Below, piece after piece: positions 1-6,189 of a stretch of DNA of 12,392 nt. This stretch comes from Agrocybe praecox. Taxonomy: Eukaryota; Basidiomycota; Agaricomycetes; Agaricales; Agrocybaceae. Every line of letters begins with the position of its first letter. Position 1 is the stretch's first letter. Location: assembly GCA_964017145.1 (NCBI GenBank), contig CAXHKQ010000062.1, positions 1-12,392 on the forward strand, given 5' to 3'. The notes under the pieces were generated by a model that saw only the letters and a program-made list of their open reading frames with translations, ran no database searches and was not told the DNA's origin. A program made the position numbers and the translations under genes.

Positions 1-230
1 GTGAGCGGGGCCCGCTCAAAAACTAATTTAAGAACTATTTTGTCGGGTGGGGCCTCATTCATGTGCTTGCTTATGTTAGAAAATTGTGAATATATATTTT
101 TTTCAAATTATTCTTAAAAGGAGTGATGCGCATTTTTTCTCACATTCGAATTAAAAAAAAACACTCGGGGCCCTTGGCCTTGCGGGGCCCCTGGCTAATG
201 CCCAGTTGGCCATGCCCTAAGACGGCACTG
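1..230. other. AT-rich stretch with GGGGCC blocks, no gene
   Basis: No coding region is recognised here. It starts with an 8-bp inverted repeat around a single base (TGAGCGGG at 2-9, CCCGCTCA at 11-18). GGGGCCC occurs at 7-13, 167-173 and 184-190, with a further GGGGCC near 54. Between them is AT-rich DNA with an A9 run near 153-161. If the LTR at 1050-1384 heads a complete element, this is internal sequence of that element, downstream of its repeat region on the minus strand. Alternatively the element is already broken by this point. Confidence 0.4.
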
Positions 231-767
231 GCTGCTTTTGCTGCTGCTGTTTCTGCTCCTCCTGCTGCTGCTGCCTCTGCTGCTGCTGCTGATGCTTCTG
301 CTGCTGCTGTCGCTTCTGCTGCTGCTGTCGTTGGTGCAGAATTCCGTCAGAAATTGCCGCGACACTGTGTGTCGGCTGGGGCAATTGTCGGGCTGACGTG
401 GAATTCTGCCGTTGCCGCTGCTGCTGTTGGTGCAGAATTCCGGCAGAAATTGCCGCGACACTGTGTGTCGACTGGGGCAATTGTCGTGCTGACGTGGAAT
501 TCTGCCGTTGCCGCTGCTGCTGTTGGTGCAGAATTCCGGCAGAAATTGCCGCGACACTGTGTGTCGACTGGGGCAATTGTCGTGCTGACGTGGAATTCTG
601 CCGTTGCCGCGACAATGTATGCCGGCTGGAGCAACGTTCGACGATTGTGTTGTTTGCTGTTCGTTCACATTGATTGCGTGAGTATTAATGTGTGTTGTCT
701 GTTCGTGCACTGTGTGGTGTTTGTCTTCGCGCACTGTGTGTTCACGCTTGTTGCTGCGCGATTTCAT
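195..767 (-). CDS. hypothetical Arg/Ser-rich ORF with 32-residue repeats
   Basis: This 190-codon ORF begins at an ATG (765-767) inside the 3' end of the 59-codon membrane-protein ORF, in the +1 frame, with a 26-nt overlap. Residues 1 to about 49 are non-repetitive and rich in His, Thr, Asn and Gln. Then come about three 32-residue repeats, each with two Cys and several Arg and Ser, produced by the 96-bp DNA repeat. The last 45 residues are an Arg/Ser-rich tail produced by the CAG tract read as AGC. Its position after an LTR and primer site is where gag would lie, and a basic tail could bind nucleic acid, but no capsid homology or CCHC knuckle is visible. Because the repeat is 32 codons and lacks stops in most frames, openness alone is weak evidence; a minus-strand poly-Gln frame (217-615) and a plus-strand Ala-rich frame are also open. 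Coding status is uncertain. Confidence 0.25.
   Translation of the reverse strand: MKSRSNKREHTVREDKHHTVHEQTTHINTHAINVNEQQTTQSSNVAPAGIHCRGNGRIPRQHDNCPSRHTVSRQFLPEFCTNSSSGNGRIPRQHDNCPSRHTVSRQFLPEFCTNSSSGNGRIPRQPDNCPSRHTVSRQFLTEFCTNDSSSRSDSSSRSISSSSRGSSSRRSRNSSSKSSQCRLRAWPTGH
231..335. repeat. imperfect CTG/CAG trinucleotide tract
   Basis: This is an interrupted (CTG)n tract on the plus strand, (CAG)n on the minus strand, with TTT, TCC, CCT and GAT interruptions. It leads directly into the 96-bp tandem repeats, whose own spacer (CGCTGCTGCTGTTGGT) is the same kind of sequence. On the minus strand the three frames read poly-Gln, poly-Ser and poly-Ala. Confidence 0.9.
336..609. repeat. 96-bp tandem repeat, about 2.9 copies
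   Basis: Copies start at 336, 432 and 528 with an exact 96-bp period; the third stops at about 609. Copies 2 and 3 are identical over the shared 82 bp, while copy 1 differs at three positions, so the array was recently duplicated or homogenised. A fourth, diverged copy lacking its first part follows at about 602-640. Each unit has nested dyad symmetry; in copy 2, GCAGAATTCC (432-441) pairs with GGAATTCTGC (496-505), AATTGCC (448-454) with GGCAATT (476-482), and CGACA (456-460) with TGTCG (466-470) around a 5-nt loop. Single-stranded DNA or RNA could therefore fold each unit into a long stem-loop. Confidence 0.95.
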
Positions 768-921
768 TGCGCACGGTGCGCTGGATGCGTTGAGTGGCGA
801 TCTCGTAAATTTTCTTTACGATCGCCAACGCGATGACAATCACGATCAACACTAGGATGATGTGATCAACCGTCAGACCCGTCACGGTCTGGTTGACACT
901 TACGCTTTCGCTGTTGAGCAT
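742..921 (-). CDS. 59-residue single-pass membrane protein in LTR-element leader
   Basis: This ORF begins with ATG at 921-919, with A at -3, and ends at TGA 742-744. Residues 1-20 are polar and hold one N-glycosylation sequon (N10-Q-T12). Residues 21-35 are a strongly hydrophobic run (IILVLIVIVIALAIV), immediately followed by K36-K37. The remaining 22 residues are a basic, Gln-rich, helix-compatible tail. Under the positive-inside rule, the N-terminus would be outside or lumenal and the C-terminus cytosolic. It is the first substantial ORF after the LTR and primer site, and it sits where gag normally starts. A start-stop mini-ORF (ATG TGA) lies 12 nt upstream, and the next ORF overlaps its end in the +1 frame. 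The sharply bounded hydrophobic segment flanked by polar and basic parts argues against a chance ORF. I recognise no family for it. Confidence 0.5.
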   Translation of the reverse strand: MLNSESVSVNQTVTGLTVDHIILVLIVIVIALAIVKKIYEIATQRIQRTVRNEIAQQQA

Positions 922-933
922 GGTGTGTTATTT

Positions 934-939
934 TCACAT
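934..939 (-). promoter_or_regulatory. start-stop mini-uORF (ATGTGA)
   Basis: On the minus strand an ATG at 939-937 is followed at once by TGA at 936-934. It precedes the membrane-protein ATG by 12 nt. Start-stop elements are known to stall or recycle ribosomes in eukaryotic leaders. Whether this leader is translated is inferred, not shown. Confidence 0.35.
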
Positions 940-961
940 CTTCCGATCTCGTGATCGGAAG
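940..961 (-). other. leader hairpin A
   Basis: This is a perfect 9-bp stem, CTTCCGATC (940-948) with GATCGGAAG (953-961), around the 4-nt loop TCGT (ACGA on the minus strand). It is the diverged partner of the hairpin at 1010-1033, with the same loop and the same inner four base pairs but a different outer stem. It directly follows the primer-site-like copy at 962-976 in the minus-strand direction. Confidence 0.7.
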
Positions 962-976
962 GTCGGGAAGTCACCA
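962..976 (-). promoter_or_regulatory. second copy of primer-binding-site motif
   Basis: The minus strand reads TGGTGACTTCCCGAC, one base different from the copy at 1034-1048. Together with TGTATG at 978-983, corresponding to the LTR end TGTAGG at 1050-1055, it shows that the LTR-end/primer-site/hairpin block is duplicated about 71 bp apart. This inner copy is not next to a full LTR. Confidence 0.45.
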
Positions 977-1009
977 GTGTATGAGTGACCGCGTGAACTT
1001 TAATCACTT

Positions 1010-1033
1010 CCCCTCGATCTCGTGATCGAGGGG
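1010..1033 (-). other. leader hairpin B
   Basis: This is a perfect 10-bp stem, CCCCTCGATC (1010-1019) with GATCGAGGGG (1024-1033), around the loop TCGT. It abuts the primer-binding site at 1034-1048. Aligned with hairpin A, at least three stem positions differ with both partners changed so that pairing is kept. This is what selection on an RNA structure would produce, as in retroelement packaging or dimerisation leaders. Confidence 0.7.
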
Positions 1034-1048
1034 GTCGGGGAGTCACCA
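1034..1048 (-). promoter_or_regulatory. primer-binding site, tRNA-Trp-like
   Basis: One base after the LTR end, the minus strand reads TGGTGACTCCCCGAC. The expected complement of an insect tRNA-Trp 3' end, as I recall it, begins TGGTGACCCCGACGTG, so the site matches with one extra T. Several animal Ty3/gypsy lineages, such as the CsRn1 group, are primed by tRNA-Trp. A tRNA-Asp-type primer with an insertion fits less well. Confidence 0.5.
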
Positions 1049-1109
1049 GTGTAGGTCTCGGTTTGAGATGTTTATTCGTTGATTGTCCAAGACTTACTGA
1101 ATACTCGGT

Positions 1110-1131
1110 CGAGCTCCGAACAGCGAGCTCG
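1110..1131. other. hairpin in LTR, GAACA loop
   Basis: CGAGCTC (1110-1116) is inverted as GAGCTCG (1125-1131) around the 8-nt loop CGAACAGC. It resembles the hairpin at 1161-1188 in both arm and loop sequence. Confidence 0.6.
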
Positions 1132-1160
1132 CCGATCATTATTCTAAAGTGCTTATTCGG

Positions 1161-1188
1161 CGGGCGAGCTCGAACATGAGCTCGCCCG
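1161..1188. other. perfect 11-bp hairpin in LTR, GAACA loop
   Basis: CGGGCGAGCTC (1161-1171) and GAGCTCGCCCG (1178-1188) form a perfect GC-rich 11-bp stem around GAACAT. It lies about 85 bp upstream (minus strand) of the AATAAA. It could be a structured part of the R region or a protein-binding dyad. Confidence 0.75.
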
Positions 1189-1491
1189 GACTTTGTATCC
1201 TAAATTGATGTGTCGGCGTATGCGCGCGCAAGCCTGAGCGAACGTGTGCATACGCGTATGCTGTCGGGTGTGGACGCGAGCGTGTGATAACGCTGCGTCA
1301 AGTGTTTCGCGGTATGTGGCCACGAGCATATTATTATGCTGTGGTGTGTGTGGTGTAACGTGATCTTACTACTAGACCGTAACATATTACTGCTTTACTA
1401 GCATGAAGCTTATTAACTGTTTTCTCCATTTGCCTGTCCGCTACAACCCTAGGCAACATTTAACATCCTCCCTTTGGATCATCGTCAGAAG

Positions 1492-1578
1492 AAAAAACCC
1501 GCACCCATACCGGGATTCGAACCCAGGACCTTCCGATCGTGAGGCAGGTACTCTACCGCTACGCCACTCAGACGATGA
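1492..1578 (-). other. tRNA-like Pol III element (SINE head or tRNA pseudogene)
   Basis: The minus strand has a B box matching GWTCRANNC exactly (GTTCGAATC, 1522-1514) and a near-consensus A box (TGGCGTAGCGG, 1566-1556), about 34 bp apart. A good T-arm is present (CTGGG-TTCGAAT-CCCGG), and a T6 Pol III terminator lies at 1497-1492. The anticodon loop could be CTCACGA (CAC, Val), but the anticodon and acceptor stems pair poorly, so it is not a normal tRNA gene. Outer arms TCATCGTC (1479-1486) and GACGATGA (1571-1578) form an 8-bp perfect inverted repeat around it. This fits a tRNA-derived SINE head or a degenerate tRNA copy that still carries its internal promoter. Confidence 0.7.
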
Positions 1579-1599
1579 AGCCCTGCTACTCTTCACATA

Positions 1600-2500
1600 C
1601 AAGGAGAGTATAAAAGGGAGGCCAAGACCTGTGATAGGTTGTAAAGCCACAAAATTATTATTATTAGCAGATACAAATCGTGAAGCATTGGAAATGACCG
1701 GCGGACGTTGCAGACTGCATAAAGAGAAATGTTATCAAGCAAGTAAAGTTATTCTTGAGTGAATATGTTCTTGATGGTCTAACGAACAATTTGTAGAAGA
1801 AAATGATTTCACATATGTTTGTTTTCGCAATGTAAATCATGTTTGAAAACGAAATATCCTTTTTTGTTAGTCCCCGCCCTGTATATTTGCGTGTCTGCAC
1901 TATTTGGTTGAAATTATAATTACGAACGAAATTTATAGTTACACCCAATGTCGTATGAGGCTCTCATTTATGGTCCTCAATGAGTTGTCATTGTTTCAGA
2001 AATTCTGTATTTCACCACAATCAATAGAAAAAATGCCATGGATAGGGCCGGCTTGACTGATTTACCAGACATTTTATTTCGATTTATTACACTACGCGCC
2101 ACTTTGTCAAACAAATAAAAAGGAGAGCTCTAACATATTTTTTCCAATAATCTCTATAGACCAGAGACTTTCTGTTTTTTTTTTATTCTATGGCGTATCT
2201 TCGGAGATAGAGCCTTTCGAAGTTGGAAAATTATGAATTCTGCATTTTTGGTAAGTATACAGTTATATCTCTAGTTATAGCATACATACAGGAGTAAAAC
2301 TTTTAAACAAAATATTGCCAGATAAATGGTCAACAATTTATGTCTTGTTAAGGTCCCTTGAAGTAGATTAGTTTCGGCAAAAATGGCAGACCGATCAGGA
2401 AAATCGTACTTTTTGTACGAATTTTTCACCTTGAAAAAACACAAATAAATTTGAAAAATAATCAAAATACTTGCAAATCGTGAAAACCATTTCCAACACT
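1600..2500. other. AT-rich intergenic stretch, no gene recognised
   Basis: No coding region, RNA gene or known element can be supported. TATAAAAG at 1609-1616 (plus strand) matches a TATA box, but no gene follows it. A short (TTA)n run lies near 1653-1666. TCGTAC-TTTTT-GTACGA (2404-2420) is a small perfect hairpin. All ORFs are short and lack protein-like composition. Confidence 0.6.
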
Positions 2501-2507
2501 TCTATTT

Positions 2508-2690
2508 GACACACACATTATGCATGCGTATGCACCATACTATACTATAGTTGTGTTTTTTGTCTAAATTTGTGCCCAAGGAGTTTCCATAACAGACTCA
2601 ACATACTAGGGCTTGGGGAAAAAATCATCCGACCAAACTCGATGGACATAAATCTGTAGTATAGTATAGTGCATACATAATGTGTGTGTG
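2508..2690. mobile_element. foldback/MITE-like inverted repeat
   Basis: The left arm (about 2509-2550) and right arm (2654-2690) are inverted copies. Both read, in opposite orientation, ACACACACATTATG, then TATGCAC, then a TATACTATACTA-type stretch and a final AG. They differ by a 5-6-nt insertion in the left arm and about two substitutions. The spacer is about 103 bp and has no ORF. The high arm identity suggests a recent foldback or MITE-like insertion. CTATT occurs on both flanks but not flush with the arms, so a target duplication is not shown. A hairpin RNA source is an alternative reading. Confidence 0.55.
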
Positions 2691-3312
2691 CTCTATTAGG
2701 ACGACCGCGACATATCTCCATACCATGGGTGCGTGAATGAACATGCGACGTCGTTGGACAATTGGACACGGCAATGTGTCCGATGGCGATGTGCTCACTG
2801 TGCGTATGTGTGTGTGATGGATTTTGCAACACGTTAAATCGCATCGCATCGCATCGCATCGCACAAAACACACCGCACATGGACGTGGATGCGTGATTGC
2901 GAGCAGACAAATGCTTGTCGTCGTCGCGATCGGAATATGCTGCGTCTCTGCGTTGCATGGCCGCGTACATCACAATTTCAATGGAGCCGTTGCACATACA
3001 CAGAACGCATTGTGTTCGACTACATCGATTCACGCGCTCGCTGACGCTGATCGTCGCAGCGATTGTAATCGGATTATAAATAACGACAATACTGGCGGAG
3101 ACGACGACGACGACGATCACATTGCAAGTGTGACTGCTACACATATAACAAGCGCACCGCATTGGCGCGTGGTATGTCCGTGTTTGCAGTAGCGTATTCA
3201 GAAGATTTTTTAAATTATATTTCGAATTCAAGAATAATTTAGAAGGAACAATTTGTATTATTGATTTTATTAGCATAGTCTGTCAATTTATCGATATGTT
3301 TTATTTTGAAAA
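2691..3312. other. CpG-rich intergenic block, no confirmed gene
   Basis: Positions 2700-3180 are richer in CpG than the flanks, with short GAC and TG repeats; 3190-3310 returns to AT-rich sequence. Open frames on both strands cross the repeats and the foldback arm, so they are not credible proteins. CpG-rich islands in an AT-rich setting can mark promoters, but no start or splice pattern convinced me here. Confidence 0.4.
2838..2862. repeat. (ATCGC)5 microsatellite
   Basis: Five exact tandem copies of the pentamer ATCGC. It lies in a CpG-rich block with many GATCG-type words. Confidence 0.95.
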
Positions 3313-3313
3313 C

Positions 3314-3501
3314 TATCTAACTTGTTGATAAACTACGATCTTTAACGAACCATCGACTATTCAAATTATTTCGCCCTAGTTTAACGATTCGACTCAACAT
3401 ACCATAATGAGATACCCATTTTGCTGGTTTATGATTCGAATACATCGTATTATGATGAAAACTCTTTCTAACACCTGAAGCATAAAATCATGACTACGCC
3501 A
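3314..3501. repeat. diverged interspersed repeat, copy 1
   Basis: It begins TATCTAACTTGT and ends with CATGACTACGCCA. The last 75 bp align with copy 2 (3547-3685), sharing words such as AACACCT, AAGCATAA and ATCATGACTACGCCA. This copy is about 49 bp longer in the middle. The family is not recognised; it is probably an old non-coding mobile-element fragment. Confidence 0.65.
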
Positions 3502-3546
3502 TTTATCGACATTTGGAGGCCCAGCATGAATATGCATGAATATGAA

Positions 3547-3685
3547 TATCTAACTTGTCGACAAACAATGTTATGTATTGTATTTTCAAGAGTGTGGTAG
3601 GCATCGGATTTATCATTCAAATAAAACATAATATGACGAAGAAAACTATTCCCAACACCTCAAGCATAAGATCATGACTACGCCA
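3547..3685. repeat. diverged interspersed repeat, copy 2
   Basis: Same start and end words as copy 1, in the same orientation, 184-233 bp downstream. The two copies flank a 45-bp spacer that contains TGAATATGCATGAATATGAATA. A tandem duplication with a later deletion in this copy, or two insertions of one element, would explain it. Confidence 0.65.
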
Positions 3686-3784
3686 CTGCGTATGTGTATG
3701 CGATGGACCCGATGGTCCGATGCCGATGCGCCACCACCAGCAGCAATCGCAGATCGGGTATATCGTGTGTGTATCGTGTGACGC

Positions 3785-3860
3785 GATCGCGATCGCAACA
3801 ACCGCACAACAACGGGTAGAACAACAGCTTACACGATCGCGCGCGATCGCACGAGATCGC
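3785..3860. repeat. cluster of five GATCGC motifs
   Basis: GATCGC occurs at 3785, 3791, 3835, 3845 and 3855, partly as GCGATCGC palindromes, within 76 bp. They could be protein-binding sites or just a decayed simple repeat. Confidence 0.5.
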
Positions 3861-3939
3861 GGAATGAAAACGAGAGTGAGGTGGCTTCGATGTATGCTTT
3901 GCTGTGTACATGTGCGCGTATACTTAATGCTTGCCTGTA

Positions 3940-3957
3940 TGTGTGTGTGTGTGTGTG
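3940..3957. repeat. (TG)9 microsatellite
   Basis: Nine uninterrupted TG dinucleotides on the plus strand. Confidence 0.95.
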
Positions 3958-5030
3958 CAGCGGTTCGCGTGTGACGTGATGACCGAGGTCAGTTCTATCG
4001 TGACAGAATGCGGCTATTGAAATATCACCGCGAGGGTGCTTCGCGTCGCACGTAATTTATGCGCTGCCGCCAGGCGATCGATCGAGAGTAAACCCGTGTG
4101 GTTAACACGTGCACATATCGACGACACACGGCGCGACCAACCGATGCGATGATGATTTTTTCGTCCGAGTGTGAGTGCAAAGAAGGTCAGCGACGCTATT
4201 GTTTGCCGTACAAGACTTGGACTAGTCGCGAAAATTCAGTATTTGATTCTATGCTACCGAACAAAGCCACAAGCAATTACGACCAATGTTCGTTCGGTTC
4301 TATATAGACAACAATCGCGTATCCAGATTGCAGCATATGAGTTGAATGGACATGAGATTTCAATCTTGGATGTAGCGAGCTTTTGCAACAATGATATATG
4401 TACATATGCAATTACCGGCCGAAAACCATGTTCGGCTACTACACGCAACATATACAACCCTCTCTCCACCCCATTCGACGCTGTTTCGTGACGTCAAAGT
4501 GGTTGGCCGGATTATTATGCACACCCCAGCGCTTAGCGCCAGTTCGCTCCGCATCGGTGTGTTAATTGCCGTTTCGTGCACAGCACACAGTTGATTTAAT
4601 TGCCGGCATTGTTTATGACCGGCAAACTGTTATGACGTGTTTATTCGCTTGACACGCACTCGCTTGAACACATGCATACACAAACACATATCCGTTCAAA
4701 TGTGCTTCGGTCATGCCATGCCACATGCAGAGCACATTTACATACAGTAGCTGTTATGAATATGTGAGCCAAAAGTAGAAGATGTTTTGCTATATTAAAA
4801 ACATGTGTACAGTTGTGTGCAGATAAATACGCACGATATTACAACTGGTTTTTTTAGAGCCGACGTGTCCTAAGACTTTCGATGATGGAATTATGTGCAC
4901 TTACTAAGTACTCAACTTTTTGTTATGTTTTAGTATTGTAGATGCCATAGAGTAAACACGAGTAGCCGTACCGTTTTGAATAACTCTACCCATAAAACAG
5001 AAAATCGACAATGACTCAATACATATTTTG
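3958..5030. other. intergenic stretch, no gene recognised
   Basis: CpG-rich to about 4130, then mixed to AT-rich. It contains one perfect CRE-type palindrome TGACGTCA (4489-4496). The open frames around 4098-4590 exist on both strands, overlap one another and show no domain, so none is called. Confidence 0.5.
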
Positions 5031-5078
5031 AGTGATGTGGTTTTGTGCTTATTTCAACTACAAATTATTTCAGTATAC

Positions 5079-5340
5079 CTGCATCATTCGTTGTCCGACG
5101 GATGATTTGTATGGAGGAACATTTTATATTACATGTTTGGTTAGGCAAAAGGCTGAGACATGTCATGACGCTATTTTGTGGTTCAGTATAAATAAACAGT
5201 TTCACGAATTCGTATTTGTTTCTGATACTTTCATGAATTTTGAATTGAGCATTGAGACATTTCATCATTATTCGATTTATTGTCTCATAATCGTCACAAT
5301 AAGTCAAACGAACTTTCTCTTCACAAACATGTGACATCCA
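5079..5340 (-). other. possible host exon (weak)
   Basis: On the minus strand a TGTACAG acceptor-like end (5343-5341) precedes an open frame of about 87 codons that includes an ATG near its start (5337). It closes at GCAG|GTATAC, an acceptable donor (5078 downward). The composition is balanced (Glu, Lys, Asn and Cys throughout), and two Asn-X-Thr/Ser-type sites are present. The opposite strand is open over the same stretch, and no family is recognised, so chance is quite possible. Confidence 0.2.
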
Positions 5341-5379
5341 CTGTACACATAACCGTCGACAGGTCATAGCAGAAATAGC

Positions 5380-6150
5380 CTCAATTCACACACATTTATA
5401 TGTATTCTCACTCATGCTGTGTGCGTTCAAAATGCGCGCAGGCATGTGCAGTTTGGCCGAGAAAAACCTCCGATGGCCAAGTGGGGTTGGGGGTTCGTCG
5501 TCGCATTTCCCGTTGCGGAATGACATTGAACTTGAACGTATAATTACACATGCGAACGCAACCGCAAACAATAATAAACTTTGCGGTGGTGGTGGCGCCG
5601 TCGACCGACGACATGTGCATGTGCATGATGATTTGACGTCATCGGTCTAATTCTGTCGTATGCATGCGACGACGACGAATGTGGTGGTTGGTTTATGACG
5701 ATTTGACGATTTCCATATGCAGCGAATTCTAAATGCATACATACTAGAGTTGCTAAAGTCGGATTTGGAAGCAATGCGAACGATTGCGTACACGTACTGG
5801 GTGCATACTCATGGAATTATATTTTTTTATAAATTAGGAAGACTCACAGGTCACAGTCTTATGAAATATGAATTTGGTTTGCCGCAAAAGGTGAGGAATT
5901 CCAAAATCAGAAGTTGAGCAAGATATGTCGGGGATGTGTTTAGGTAAAATAATAGATGATCATATTATTGGAGCCAGTGACCAGCCCTTGTTTATTATGA
6001 ACATATTTCGATACTATGTTTATGAACCTAGTACGATGTACAACGTACAATTCACCAGCATTCTTAACGGTCGTGCTGCTAGCGGTCATTACACGACACC
6101 CGACATATGTGCCGCAGCCGCCGCGATGTGTTCAAACTACAGCATCCCAA
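5380..6150. other. intergenic stretch, no gene recognised
   Basis: It holds a second perfect TGACGTCA palindrome (5634-5641) and a near-palindrome GTCGTATGCATGCGAC (5656-5671). AAG|GTGAGG near 5890 resembles a splice donor, preceded by an acceptor-like T-rich tract ending TTAG near 5838. The small segment between has no recognisable product. Confidence 0.45.
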
Positions 6151-6156
6151 TACACG

Positions 6157-6166
6157 TATATAAATA
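6157..6166 (+). promoter_or_regulatory. TATA box, candidate promoter
   Basis: TATATAAATA matches the eukaryotic TATA consensus. About 30 bp downstream, sequence composition changes sharply to CpG-rich DNA (6171-6300) without long coding frames, as in a 5' untranslated exon. A donor-like GTGAGA follows at 6302. No coding exon could be linked to it, so this is only a candidate. Confidence 0.3.
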
Positions 6167-6189
6167 ATGCACTCGGCGCAACGAACGCC

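Larger units (their letters stand above)
1050..1384 (-). mobile_element. 5' LTR of an LTR retrotransposon
   Basis: On the minus strand this 335-bp segment starts TGTTACGGTC (1384 downward) and ends CCTACA (1055-1050), the TG...CA ends of an LTR. A primer-binding-site-like sequence follows after one base. AATAAA on the minus strand (1076-1071) lies 20-25 nt before the end, fitting R/U5. Two hairpins with GAGCTC arms lie inside (1110-1131 and 1161-1188). The element would run leftward out of the window. The 3' LTR and target-site duplication are not visible, so the boundaries are predicted from the ends and primer site only. Confidence 0.5.

Noticed and set aside
336..609. CRISPR-like array
   Set aside because: The units are directly adjacent 96-bp tandem repeats without unique spacers, in a eukaryotic context.
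217..615. Minus-strand poly-Gln frame
   Set aside because: It has no ATG at its start, lies within the repeat, and is one of several frames open there. It is in the frame of the membrane ORF but is separated from it by TGA and TAA stops.
123..836. Plus-strand 237-codon Ala-rich frame
   Set aside because: It is generated by the CTG tract and the 96-bp repeats, continues through unrelated flanks, and opposes the predicted element direction.
1498..1573. Functional tRNA-Val(CAC) gene
   Set aside because: The anticodon and acceptor stems do not pair adequately; only the T-arm and internal promoter boxes are good.
2545..3276. Minus-strand 243-codon frame
   Set aside because: It crosses the right arm and spacer of the foldback element, a pentamer microsatellite and a change in base composition, with no domain.
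4489..5641. TGACGTCA palindromes at 4489 and 5634 as regulatory sites
   Set aside because: Two 8-mers 1.1 kb apart with no nearby gene are within reach of chance.
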